A stretch of DNA of 48,797 bases. Source: an uncultured Collinsella sp. GTDB lineage: Bacteria; Actinomycetota; Coriobacteriia; Coriobacteriales; Coriobacteriaceae. Shown in pieces: positions 25,610 to 33,452 of this stretch. The stretch is from the NCBI GenBank assembly GCA_900549555.1, contig UROO01000003.1, forward strand, positions 1 to 48,797, written 5' to 3'. Made by a program: the position numbers and the translations under genes. The notes under the pieces were generated by a model. That model was not told the origin of the DNA. It did not search any database and worked only from the letters and a program-made list of their open reading frames with translations. Every line of letters begins with the position of its first letter. Position 1 is the stretch's first letter.

Positions 25610-26926
25610 TTACTCGGAAGCAGCCTTCTCGGTCTTCCAGCCATCGACGAAGGCGTTCTTGACGCCGTCCCACTTGGTGTTGTCGGCAGCGTAGGCGATC
25701 AGAGCCTGCTTGAGGTTCTTCTTCCACTCCTCAGAGGGGATGTAGACGAAGTCCCAAGCGACGGTCTTCTTGCCGTCCTTGGCCATGGCAACGGCCTGCT
25801 GCGAGAAGACGTTGGTGGTCTCCTTGGCGCTCTTGAACGGAGCGGTCAGACCCATCTTGTCGGCGATGATGCTGGTCGGGGTGTCAGCGGTGACGCACCA
25901 GTACATGAAGTCCTCGGTGGCCTTCTGAGCATCCTCGGAAGCCTGGGAGCTCACGCACCAGTAGTTCTCGCCGCCGGAGCACAGGCCCTGGTTCTCCTCG
26001 CCGTCGACGCCGATGTAGATCGGCAGCATGCCGAGCTGGTCGTCGGTCATACCGGCCTTGGTGAGGTCAGCGTATGCCCAAGAGCCGTTCTGATAGAAGA
26101 CGGCCTTGCCGGTTGCGAACTCGTTGGTGGCGTCGTCGCCGGTCTTGGAGGCAAGCTGCGAAGGATCGCAGGTGGAGTCGGTGATGTACAGGTCGAAAAT
26201 CTGCTTGAAGTTGTCGAGATACTCGCCCTTGATCTCGTCGTCCTCCTGGTTGTGCTCCTTCTCGAACTCGTAGTAGAGCGGGAGGTTGGCGAGGTGGGTG
26301 GTGTAGCGCCAGCTGGAGGAGTCATCCATGCCGGCAGAAGTGAAGGCACCCTCAACGCCGAGCTCGTCCTTGCGGGCCTGGATGTCGTCAGCACAAGCCT
26401 TCAGCTTGTCGAAGGAGTTGATGTCCTCGGCCTTGTAGCCAGCCTTCTCGAGCAGCTGCTTGTTGTAGATGATGCCGTAGCTCTCCTGGACCCAGTCGAT
26501 ACCCAGATCCTTGCCATCGGACTGCAGAGCCAGGGAGTCGTCAATGAGCTCACCGCGGAGCTTGGTATCGGACAGGTCGGCGCAGTAATCCTTCCAGTTC
26601 TTAAGACCGGTGGGGCCGTTGACCTGGAACAGGGTCGGAGCGGAGCTCTTGGACATCTCGGACTTGAGCTTCTCCTCGTAGGTGTTGGAGGCGGCGGTCA
26701 CGATCTTGACCTCGACGCCCTTCTCCTCCTTGTACGCCTTGGCGATCTCCTTCCACTCCTTGTCGACCTCGGGCTTAAATTGGAGGAAGTAGACCTCGGC
26801 AGCGTCACCAGAAGCAGAGGAGCCGGAGCCGGCGGAGCCACCGCAGCCCACGAGACCCAGACCAAGAACCGCAGCCGCGGAACCAGCAAAGCCCAGGAAC
26901 TGCCTTCTGCTCATTTCGTTCTTCAT
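25610..26926 (-). CDS. Carbohydrate-binding lipoprotein of the ABC importer
   Basis: A 438-residue extracellular solute-binding protein. The signal MSRRQFLGFAGSAAAVLGLGLVGC combines a twin-arginine motif (SRRQFLG) with a lipobox whose anchor cysteine is in LVGC, followed by a Ser/Gly linker. The mature part has the two-lobed pattern of maltose-type binding proteins (GIIYNKQLLEKAGY, ATGKAVFYQNGSWAYADL, MGLTAPFK). The ATG at 26926 follows AAAGGGTGG. It heads the operon; two palindromes and a CGGT-type motif lie upstream. It is Tat-exported rather than Sec-exported if the motif is used. Confidence 0.94.
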   Translation of the reverse strand: MKNEMSRRQFLGFAGSAAAVLGLGLVGCGGSAGSGSSASGDAAEVYFLQFKPEVDKEWKEIAKAYKEEKGVEVKIVTAASNTYEEKLKSEMSKSSAPTLFQVNGPTGLKNWKDYCADLSDTKLRGELIDDSLALQSDGKDLGIDWVQESYGIIYNKQLLEKAGYKAEDINSFDKLKACADDIQARKDELGVEGAFTSAGMDDSSSWRYTTHLANLPLYYEFEKEHNQEDDEIKGEYLDNFKQIFDLYITDSTCDPSQLASKTGDDATNEFATGKAVFYQNGSWAYADLTKAGMTDDQLGMLPIYIGVDGEENQGLCSGGENYWCVSSQASEDAQKATEDFMYWCVTADTPTSIIADKMGLTAPFKSAKETTNVFSQQAVAMAKDGKKTVAWDFVYIPSEEWKKNLKQALIAYAADNTKWDGVKNAFVDGWKTEKAASE

Positions 26927-27032
26927 TACAATCCACCCTTTCACACCGTGGCGGCACCCTTTGCCGCCGCCTTCGGAGATTGGCTCGGGGACTTTGCCCC
27001 TTTTGCTGATTTGTACGATACGCTATTTGGCT

Positions 27033-27108
27033 ACTTGTTTGAACAAGTATTACTAGAGCGGTAGAAAAACTTCGGTGAACGGTAATTTCAACTTGATACT
27101 TGACAAGT
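27033..27108 (-). promoter_or_regulatory. Operator region of the ABC importer operon
   Basis: Palindrome ACTTGTT-TG-AACAAGT at 27033-27048 and the shorter ACTTG-A-CAAGT at 27098-27108, with the CGGTGAACGGT motif between them at 27073-27083. The first contains TTGTTTGAAC, nearly the TTGTTTAAAC seen twice in the next divergent promoter. The TreR-like GntR encoded next door is the likely binder. The 306-bp stretch 26927-27232 has no gene. Confidence 0.6.
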
Positions 27109-27142
27109 TTTGTATAAACAATTATTTGTTATCGAATGCAGA

Positions 27143-27191
27143 GAAAACGCCCGGTCAAGCCGATGCTTCGTCGGTTTGACCGGGCGTTTTC
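27143..27191. terminator. Long bidirectional terminator hairpin
   Basis: GAAAACGCCCGGTCAA pairs perfectly with its complement and an inner CCGA/TCGG extends the stem; poly-A and poly-T ends allow termination on both strands. It serves the GntR gene on the minus strand and shields the ABC promoter. Confidence 0.88.
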
Positions 27192-27232
27192 GCTTTGAGG
27201 GCATGGGTCTCGTCAGGCTGCGAGCTAGCCGG

Positions 27233-27952
27233 CTATCGCTTGGAGTTGACGCGGTAGTGGAAGATCTCGGGATGCGTGCGGGCATGCGTGACCTCGAACA
27301 AGATGCCGTCCGAGGTGTACGACTGGCTCTCCATGACGGCAACGCAGTTGTATTTGCCGAGGTCAAGATAGCTGCAGTCCTCATCGTTGGCAAGCTCGAC
27401 GCTCACTGTACGGCGACTCGCCATCACCTTGACGCCGCGTTTGTGCTCCAGATAGTCGTAAATTGACTTTGCGGCGATCTCGGGCGTCAGGCCCTTGGCA
27501 ATTGACTCCAAAAAGTAACCATGGTCTACTTGGCGCGCATTGCCGTTAAGGCTTCGGACACGCACCACGCGAATCAACTCCTCGCCCACCTTAAAGCCCA
27601 GGCGACGAGAGAGTTGCTCGGTGCAAATCAAATGCTCAAAAGACTTGACCTCGGTCGATGCGACGGCATTGTTGCGCTTTGCAAATTCGCCAAACGACTC
27701 GACTTCCTCGAGTGCGCCCAGCATGTCGGTTTCGCCCTTGAGCCAAATAACGCGCACGCCCTTGCCGTGTATAGGCTGCACAAACATCTGGTCGGCCAGC
27801 ATGCTCAAGGCGCGTCGAACGGTATTGCGCGTGCAGCCAAACTCCGCGGTCAGCTCGGCTTCGGTTGGCAGCATCTCCTGAAACGCATAAGTCCCGTTAA
27901 TGATGCGCGAACGGATCTCGCGGTAGATTCCTTCGTAAATCGCTTTTGGCAT
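27233..27952 (-). CDS. GntR/HutC-type regulator, TreR-like, with UTRA domain
   Basis: A 239-residue regulator. The winged helix covers ~5-72 (YEGIYREIRSRIINGTYAFQEMLPTEAELTAEF, CTRNTVRRALSMLADQMF); the UTRA domain follows (VVRVRSLNGNARQVDHGYFLESI, VMESQSYTSDGILFEVTHARTHPEIFHYRV). The general form resembles the trehalose repressor TreR. It stands between the ABC importer operon and the divergent PTS-phosphatase gene. Copies of TTGTTTRAAC lie in front of all three, so it probably represses itself and both uptake systems. The effector is unknown. Confidence 0.88.
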   Translation of the reverse strand: MPKAIYEGIYREIRSRIINGTYAFQEMLPTEAELTAEFGCTRNTVRRALSMLADQMFVQPIHGKGVRVIWLKGETDMLGALEEVESFGEFAKRNNAVASTEVKSFEHLICTEQLSRRLGFKVGEELIRVVRVRSLNGNARQVDHGYFLESIAKGLTPEIAAKSIYDYLEHKRGVKVMASRRTVSVELANDEDCSYLDLGKYNCVAVMESQSYTSDGILFEVTHARTHPEIFHYRVNSKR

Positions 27953-28004
27953 GACTTCACCTCTAATGAATATGTATGGTTAGGCACGATAGCATTTCTT
28001 AAAG

Positions 28005-28136
28005 TTGTTTAAACCGATTATCGGCAAAGCGACAGGATTTAACCGTTGACGGTTTCTGTCCCGCCCAAACCGGTTTCGATCAAAACTGCCGGTACGACAA
28101 TCGTCTGGTCCTCTACAATGAATCCATTGTTTAAAC
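28005..28136. promoter_or_regulatory. Divergent promoter with two TTGTTTAAAC sites
   Basis: TTGTTTAAAC occurs at 28005-28014 near the regulator gene and again at 28127-28136 near the PTS gene; each contains the palindrome GTTTAAAC. Between them lies ACCGTTGACGGT at about 28039-28050. Likely operators of the adjacent GntR regulator. Confidence 0.6.
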
Positions 28137-28179
28137 GTTTCACCACGCGCAACGCGCCTCGATATTCGGGAGGCAGAAC

Positions 28180-30633
28180 ATGCTGCAAAAAATCCAACGC
28201 TTTGGCGGGGCAATGTTCGCGCCCGCCATTTTGTTTTCCATATCGGGCCTTATGGTCGGCGTCTCCGCCCTCGCAACGTCTGCGGATATCGTCGGCGACC
28301 TCGCCGTATACGGAACCCCTTGGTACGTTTTTTGGACTATCATCCAGCGTGGCTCGTGGACGGTCTTTAAGCGCCTTCCGCTCCTTTTTGCCGTAGCGCT
28401 GCCCATCGGCCTTGCCCAAAAGCAGCCGGCGCGTTGCTGCTTCGAGGCGCTCGTCGCCTATTTTGCCTACTGCTTCTTTTTGAGCGAGATCATCAAGCTG
28501 AGCGGAGACAACCTTGGACTTAAGTACCCGTCGTCTTTGACCTCCGCTAGCGGCATCACCATCATCGACGGCATCAAGACACTCGACACCGGCATTATCG
28601 GCCCGCTAGCGGTGTCGGCAACCGTCGTCGCCATCCATGACCGCTTCTACGATGTCAAGGTTCCCGATTGGCTCGGCACCTTCTCGGGTTCCTCGCTGGT
28701 CTATCTCATCAGCTTTTTCGCCGTACTCGGCCTTGCCATTTTCTCGGCCGTCACGGTGCCCTACGTATACGGTGTAACCGAAACGCTGCGCCACGCGCTT
28801 GCGGGCGTTGGTCCCTTTGGCGTAGGCATCTTTGTCTTTTTAGAACGAGCACTCGAGCCCATGGGGCTGCACCACCTGCTCTACATGCCGATCTACTACG
28901 ACAACCTGGTCATTAACGACGGCATCTACGCCACGTGGACCAATTTGCTCCCCATTCTCTCCCATAGCACGCGTCCCCTCAATGAGCTTGCGCCGTGGGC
29001 CGGTTTTACCGCCACCGGCTGGGTCAAGCTCTTTGGCCTTCCTGCCATCGCGGCTGCGTTCTACTCCACCGCAAAGCCCGAGCGCCGCGCTGGGCTCAAG
29101 GTCATCCTGGTTCCCGCCATTGTTGCCTCAGTGGTCTGCGGCGTCACCGAACCGCTCGAGTTTCTCTTTATGTTCACCCACCCTGGGCTCTTTTTGCTCT
29201 ATGCCGTCCTATCTTCCTGCCTCGCCATGGCTATGAACTTCTTTGGCGTCGTCGGCATCTTCTCGGGCGGTTTTATGGAAATGGCTGCCTTCAACTTTAT
29301 CCCGCTCATGCGGACGCATGCCGGCTCCTACCTTTTGGCACTCGGAATCGGACTCATCTTTAGCGTCATCTTCTTTCTGAGCTTTCGAGGTCTTATTCTG
29401 ACCTTTGACCTTAAAACCCCGGGACGCGAGGACCACATCGCCAGCAACGCGGCGCTCTCGCGCTTGACGGGAGACGACGTTGACGAAAAGTGCTCATCCA
29501 AAACCGGCGCTTCCGGCGACCAGGCCTCACAAGATCATCTGCTCGCCGAGCAGGTTGTGACGCTTCTGGGCGGCGTCTCCAACATTGTGGGCGCAACCAA
29601 CTGCGCCACGCGGCTGCGCGTCGAAGTCGTGGACCCCTCCATCGTCGCGGAAAATGCGACCTTTGTCGCAGCGGGTGCCAAAGGCCTCATCGTCACCGGC
29701 AAGACCGCTCAGGTAATCATCGGCATCTCGGTACCCCGCGTCAAAGAGCACTTTGATCGGATTATGGGACTCGAACCGGGTTTTGCATTCGCCGCCTCGC
29801 CTTCTCATGCCGCCGACGCCACCAAAAAGCATGGCAATGTCTGCTTCTTCGACATCGACGGTACGCTCGCCTGGCAAGATCCCAAACTTGCCCAAGAGCT
29901 CCCCGAGGGCGAGCGAGATCTTTCCCCCTATCCCAACGAGGCGGTTGCGCAGGCAATTCGCACGTTTGTCGCCAACGGCAACAAGGCCTTTATCTGCACG
30001 GGACGCACCCTCAGCTGCATCCATCCTAAGCTGCTTGAGCTGCCGTGGGCGGGCGTCGTGTGCCTCGCGGGCGGTTACGCCGAACTCGAGGGGCGCATTG
30101 TGCGAAATGCAGCCATAAACCCTGGTCTGCTACAGCGCCTCGCCCCCTATCTCGAGCAATCGGGTGAGGTCATTCGCTTTGAAGGTATCGATCGCGTGGT
30201 GCGCATGAGTGCAGATGCCCCCGAGACGTACGGATACGCACGCACCGTGGGCGACGCCGTCACACAACTTGAGCACTACAACGCCTATAAAATTCTTATG
30301 TCCACGCCACTTGGCAACCGCATCGCCCAAGATGAAGAGCTTGGACCCCTGCTCTGCCTCAATGAGCTCGAACTCGAGGTCACAGAAATCTCGCCTCGCG
30401 AGTGCACCAAACGGGCCGGAATCAAGGCCGTGCTTGACGCCCTGGGGCCAGACCACGGCACCGTATATGGCATTGGCGACGCGAGTAACGACATCGCCCT
30501 CATGGAGGCGGTCGATGTTGGCATCGCTATGGGCAACGCGCCGGACTTCCTCAAGGAAAAGGCCGACTACGTAACCGACAGCTTCGACCACGACGGTGTC
30601 GTCACCGCGCTCGAACACTTTGGGCTTATCTAG
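28180..30633 (+). CDS. PTS glucose-class IIC-IIB fused to a HAD phosphatase
   Basis: An 817-residue three-domain protein. Residues ~1-430 are a glucose/maltose-class IIC membrane channel (multiple hydrophobic segments, ALEPMGLHHLLYMPIYY, GVTEPLEFLFMF). Residues ~455-530 are the IIB domain with phospho-cysteine Cys475 in GATNCATRLRV. Residues ~550-817 are a Cof-type HAD phosphatase with all four motifs: Asp558/Asp560 in DIDGTL, Thr in ICTGRT, a Lys in ECTKRAGIKAVL and GDASND (766-771). No IIA domain is present, so a IIA must act in trans. Fusing a sugar-phosphorylating importer to a phosphatase is unusual: the product may leave as free sugar, or the domain may act on another phosphate. The ATG at 28180 follows GGGAGG. 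Confidence 0.9.
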   Translation: MLQKIQRFGGAMFAPAILFSISGLMVGVSALATSADIVGDLAVYGTPWYVFWTIIQRGSWTVFKRLPLLFAVALPIGLAQKQPARCCFEALVAYFAYCFFLSEIIKLSGDNLGLKYPSSLTSASGITIIDGIKTLDTGIIGPLAVSATVVAIHDRFYDVKVPDWLGTFSGSSLVYLISFFAVLGLAIFSAVTVPYVYGVTETLRHALAGVGPFGVGIFVFLERALEPMGLHHLLYMPIYYDNLVINDGIYATWTNLLPILSHSTRPLNELAPWAGFTATGWVKLFGLPAIAAAFYSTAKPERRAGLKVILVPAIVASVVCGVTEPLEFLFMFTHPGLFLLYAVLSSCLAMAMNFFGVVGIFSGGFMEMAAFNFIPLMRTHAGSYLLALGIGLIFSVIFFLSFRGLILTFDLKTPGREDHIASNAALSRLTGDDVDEKCSSKTGASGDQASQDHLLAEQVVTLLGGVSNIVGATNCATRLRVEVVDPSIVAENATFVAAGAKGLIVTGKTAQVIIGISVPRVKEHFDRIMGLEPGFAFAASPSHAADATKKHGNVCFFDIDGTLAWQDPKLAQELPEGERDLSPYPNEAVAQAIRTFVANGNKAFICTGRTLSCIHPKLLELPWAGVVCLAGGYAELEGRIVRNAAINPGLLQRLAPYLEQSGEVIRFEGIDRVVRMSADAPETYGYARTVGDAVTQLEHYNAYKILMSTPLGNRIAQDEELGPLLCLNELELEVTEISPRECTKRAGIKAVLDALGPDHGTVYGIGDASNDIALMEAVDVGIAMGNAPDFLKEKADYVTDSFDHDGVVTALEHFGLI

Positions 30634-30749
30634 CCGAGCCCCTTGCCGCGTTTGCGACCGCAAGACTCAATCTTCTTCAACCGCCGCGCTCGACGCCCCA
30701 ATGTGGCAATATGTTGTCTGCATAATGCAACGGTGCAACCTAAGAAAGA

Positions 30750-31775
30750 ATGCGAGAACCCGTGTCCAGTCCGTTTACCAGCTTTTTAGCCCAGCACTTT
30801 GACCAGATTAACGACTATCTGGCCACGTTCTTTGACGGACAGGCAACTTCCGCCGATATCGAGCGTTACCTGTATGCCCCGCTCTCGGCATTTACGGCCA
30901 ATGCCGGCAAACGCCACCGCCCGCTCATCTGCATGCTCGCCGCCACCGCGGTAGGTGGCAGCTTTGAGAGTGCCCGCAGCGCAGCGGCGGCTATCGAGCA
31001 CTTTCAATCGGGAGCGCTTATCCATGACGACATAGCCGACAACGGCCAGCTGCGTCGCGGCAAGCCTTGCATGCACCTTACCGAGGGCACGGGCCTTGCC
31101 ATCAACTGCGGCGATCTGGCGCTCACCATGGTCACCAAGACGGTTCTCGACGACCCCACACTCGAGGCAGACGTGAAACTCCGTGTACTCCACGAGCTCA
31201 CCGAGATGATCGTTCGCACCATCGAGGGCCAGGCGCTCGACTTGGGCTGGGTCCGCGATGGACGCTTTGACATCTCGGTCGACGATTATCTGGACATGGC
31301 AACACACAAGACGGCGTACTACAGCGGAGCCACGCCACTTGCCGCCGGAGCCATTATCGGCGGCGGCAGCGATGGGCAAATCGAAGCGCTGCGCGCCTTT
31401 GGTCTACACACGGGCCTTGCCTTTCAGATTCAGGACGATCTGCTCAACTTGATCGGCACCAAAGAGGCCGCCAACAAGGACTTCCGCACCGATATCACCG
31501 AGGGCAAGCGCACCCTCGTCGCCGTGCACGCCCTGTCAGACGAGCGTTGTCACGACGAGGTCGAGGCAATCCTTTCCTCGGGCACCGAGGACCCCGCGCA
31601 ACTTGCACGCGCCGTGGAGATCTTCCAGGAGACCGGCTCCATCGATTACGCCCACACTTACGCGCTTGACCTGACCGCCAAGGCCAAAGCGGCCATCGAG
31701 AACGTTGAGCTTGATCCGCACGCACGCGAGCTGTTCCTCTCCATGGCAGATTTCTTTGTGGAGCGCCTTAACTAG
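30750..31775 (+). CDS. Polyprenyl diphosphate synthase (isoprenoid chain elongation)
   Basis: A 341-residue trans-prenyltransferase. The first Asp-rich motif lies in ALIHDDIADNGQLRRGKP; the second reads FQIQDDLLNLIG, with Asn where most enzymes have the third Asp (DDxxD). Other family segments are GKRHRPLICMLAA and DITEGKRTLVAVHAL. The enzyme would elongate FPP/GPP with isopentenyl diphosphate, for quinones or as a cell-wall lipid carrier precursor. The ATG at 30750 is used, although its ribosome site (AAGAAAG) is close; a GTG four codons on is the alternative. The chain length made cannot be told from sequence alone. Confidence 0.88.
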   Translation: MREPVSSPFTSFLAQHFDQINDYLATFFDGQATSADIERYLYAPLSAFTANAGKRHRPLICMLAATAVGGSFESARSAAAAIEHFQSGALIHDDIADNGQLRRGKPCMHLTEGTGLAINCGDLALTMVTKTVLDDPTLEADVKLRVLHELTEMIVRTIEGQALDLGWVRDGRFDISVDDYLDMATHKTAYYSGATPLAAGAIIGGGSDGQIEALRAFGLHTGLAFQIQDDLLNLIGTKEAANKDFRTDITEGKRTLVAVHALSDERCHDEVEAILSSGTEDPAQLARAVEIFQETGSIDYAHTYALDLTAKAKAAIENVELDPHARELFLSMADFFVERLN

Positions 31776-31913
31776 CGGGGGTAATAAAACCTGTCAGCAG
31801 CGTATTTGGGTACAACTTGCTACACTGTTGAGTGCATGTTTATGCATCCCTTTGCGTTGTCTATCCGACACACGTTCAAATAGTACGAATGGTACGCCGA
31901 AAGGGGTTCGTTC

Positions 31914-32819
31914 ATGGAACCTATTACAACGGGCATGCAGGGAGCAGCCGTCGAGGACGTCCAGTCCCGCCTTCTGCAGCTCGGCTATACAATCGATGAC
32001 ACCGAGGTCTCCGACAAGCGCTTTGGCACCACCACCGAGCAGGCTGTTGGCACCTTTAGGCTCGACAGTGGCCTTGCCGCTGGCTGCGCCGTCGATATCA
32101 CCTGTTGGAGCGCCCTGGTAGACGCCTCGTATAAACTGGGCGACCGCACGCTCTATCTGCGCATGCCCAATTTCCATGGCGCCGACGTTCAGGCCCTGCA
32201 GCGCGCGCTCAACGTTTTGGGTTTTGCCTGCGGAGAGGACGACGGCTATTTTGGCCCGCACACCGAGGCCGCTCTGCAGCAGTTCCAGGAAAATGTTGGC
32301 CTGTTTGCCGATGGCATGGCGTTCCAGGATACCTACGCCTATATCAACCGCCTGCATCACGTGTGGGAGGGCAAGCCCTCGGTTACCGAGGCCGAGTCGC
32401 GCATCGGTTTTGCCCGCGCCGCCAACGTGCTCGAGCGCTTCCAGATTGCCGTCATCGGTGAGGACCCCATCGCACGCAGCGTTGCATCGCGCATGTGGAA
32501 CATCGCCACGGCGACGACCGACAGCAGCGGCATGATGCTGTGCGATTCCGAGGTTCCGACCGACGTGGATCTGGTGCTCGAGATCGCAAGCGATGAGCTG
32601 CCCGCAGATGCTGCGCCGCGCGCCACGATCGCCCTTGCCGAGTGTCACAACCTTGCACAGCGCATCCGCACCGCCAATGTCGCCGCGCAGCAAAAGCCCG
32701 CGCGCATCCGCATTGAGCTCACGGGCATGACGCGCTACAACGGAACCTTCACCGCAAGTGATGCGCAGACACTCGCCGTACGCCTGCTCGATGGCGTTTG
32801 CGATGCCCTCGCAGATTAG
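31914..32819 (+). CDS. Protein with two peptidoglycan-binding domains, no signal peptide
   Basis: A 301-residue protein. Residues ~5-70 (TGMQGAAVEDVQSRLLQLGY) and ~85-150 (FHGADVQALQRALNVLGFACGEDDGYFGPHTEAALQQFQ) are PG_binding_1 repeats. Residues ~165-300 (VLERFQIAVIGEDPIARSVASRMWNIA, IRIELTGMTRYNG) look like the beginning and end of an amidase_3-type alpha/beta fold, without the zinc ligands of active amidases. No N-terminal signal is visible, so it may act inside the cell or be exported in an unknown way. The ATG at 31914 follows AAAGGGG. Confidence 0.75.
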   Translation: MEPITTGMQGAAVEDVQSRLLQLGYTIDDTEVSDKRFGTTTEQAVGTFRLDSGLAAGCAVDITCWSALVDASYKLGDRTLYLRMPNFHGADVQALQRALNVLGFACGEDDGYFGPHTEAALQQFQENVGLFADGMAFQDTYAYINRLHHVWEGKPSVTEAESRIGFARAANVLERFQIAVIGEDPIARSVASRMWNIATATTDSSGMMLCDSEVPTDVDLVLEIASDELPADAAPRATIALAECHNLAQRIRTANVAAQQKPARIRIELTGMTRYNGTFTASDAQTLAVRLLDGVCDALAD

Positions 32820-32857
32820 GTAAACTAAACGGGTTGCTTTTGGGCAACACCACACAT

Positions 32858-32932
32858 TGGGACGTAGTTCAACGGTAGAACTCCGGTTTTTGGTGCCGGC
32901 TGTTGGGGGTTCGAATCCCTCCGTCCCAGCCA
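32858..32932 (+). tRNA. tRNA-Gln (anticodon TTG), CCA encoded
   Basis: Acceptor stem TGGGACG/CGTCCCA, D-arm with AGTTCAACGGTAGAAC, anticodon stem CCGGT/GCCGG with loop TTTTGGT (anticodon TTG, reads CAA), and T-arm GGGGGTTCGAATCCCTC. Discriminator G at 32929, then the encoded CCA at 32930-32932. Followed by a terminator. Confidence 0.95.
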
Positions 32933-32941
32933 TTAAAATTG

Positions 32942-32976
32942 AGCGCCCTGAGCCCATAACGGCCCAGGGCGCTTTC
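32942..32976 (+). terminator. Terminator after tRNA-Gln
   Basis: Stem AGCGCCCTG/CAGGGCGCT followed by TTCTTG, 10 bases past the tRNA. Confidence 0.8.
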
Positions 32977-32983
32977 TTGTGAG

Positions 32984-33191
32984 CAAGCGGAGGGATTCGA
33001 ACCCGCAAGGGTGCGGAGCTGAGAAAACGCGAAGCGTTTTCCAGCGCAGCACGCAAGGAGCGAAGCGACGCAGCGGGGCGCGGCCGCCGGCAGGCGGACG
33101 CGGAATCCCTCCGTCCCACATCGACCGAGAGCTCCTCGCGTTAAGAAAATCGAGCCAACGCCGCCAAGCGGAGGGATTCGAACCCGCAAGG
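32984..33191. repeat. Cluster of tRNA-derived T-arm fragments
   Basis: A 27-base sequence containing GCGGAGGGATTCGAACCC occurs twice (32984-33010 and 33165-33191); it is the reverse complement of a tRNA T-arm plus acceptor end, close to that of tRNA-Gln. A direct copy of the tRNA-Gln 3' end, GAATCCCTCCGTCCCA, lies at 33103-33118. The hairpin GAAAACGCGAAGCGTTTTC is at about 33023-33041. No complete second tRNA is evident. These look like remnants of recombination at the tRNA 3' end. The gene-free stretch 32933-33452 holds only this and the next repeat. Confidence 0.65.
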
Positions 33192-33308
33192 AATCTACCT
33201 ATATAAGACAGGCGCCCCAAGCCCACTCGGACCAAGAGCGCCTTACATCTAGAAAATATCAGCCCAGTTCCGAAAAGCGAGCCGCATGCAACAACCAAGC
33301 CACCACAG

Positions 33309-33445
33309 GCCCCGGGAGAGCGGGGACACCGGCTTAGGTTTATCGCGAGTTCCGCACGAACAGGAGGCCACTTAATGTGGCCTCCGTCGTGAGCAGGACT
33401 GTAGAGCAGGAAACCTAAGCCGGTGTCCCCGCTCTCCCGGGGCCG
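33309..33445. repeat. Perfect 34-bp inverted repeat around the structured element
   Basis: Arms 33309-33342 and 33412-33445 are perfectly complementary; the 69-base interior is copy 2 of the structured element. The right arm ends 8 bases before the stop codon of the TOPRIM-like gene on the minus strand, so the hairpin would form the 3' end of that transcript. Confidence 0.93.
33343..33411 (+). ncRNA. Conserved ~69-nt structured element, copy 2
   Basis: Same ends as copy 1 (ATCGCGAGTTCCGCACG; GCAGGACTGTAGAGCAGG). The central stem is GGAGGCCAC/GTGGCCTCC with loop TTAAT. Relative to copies 1 and 3 the stem differs only by paired changes. Confidence 0.65.
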
Positions 33446-33452
33446 GCGGAAT

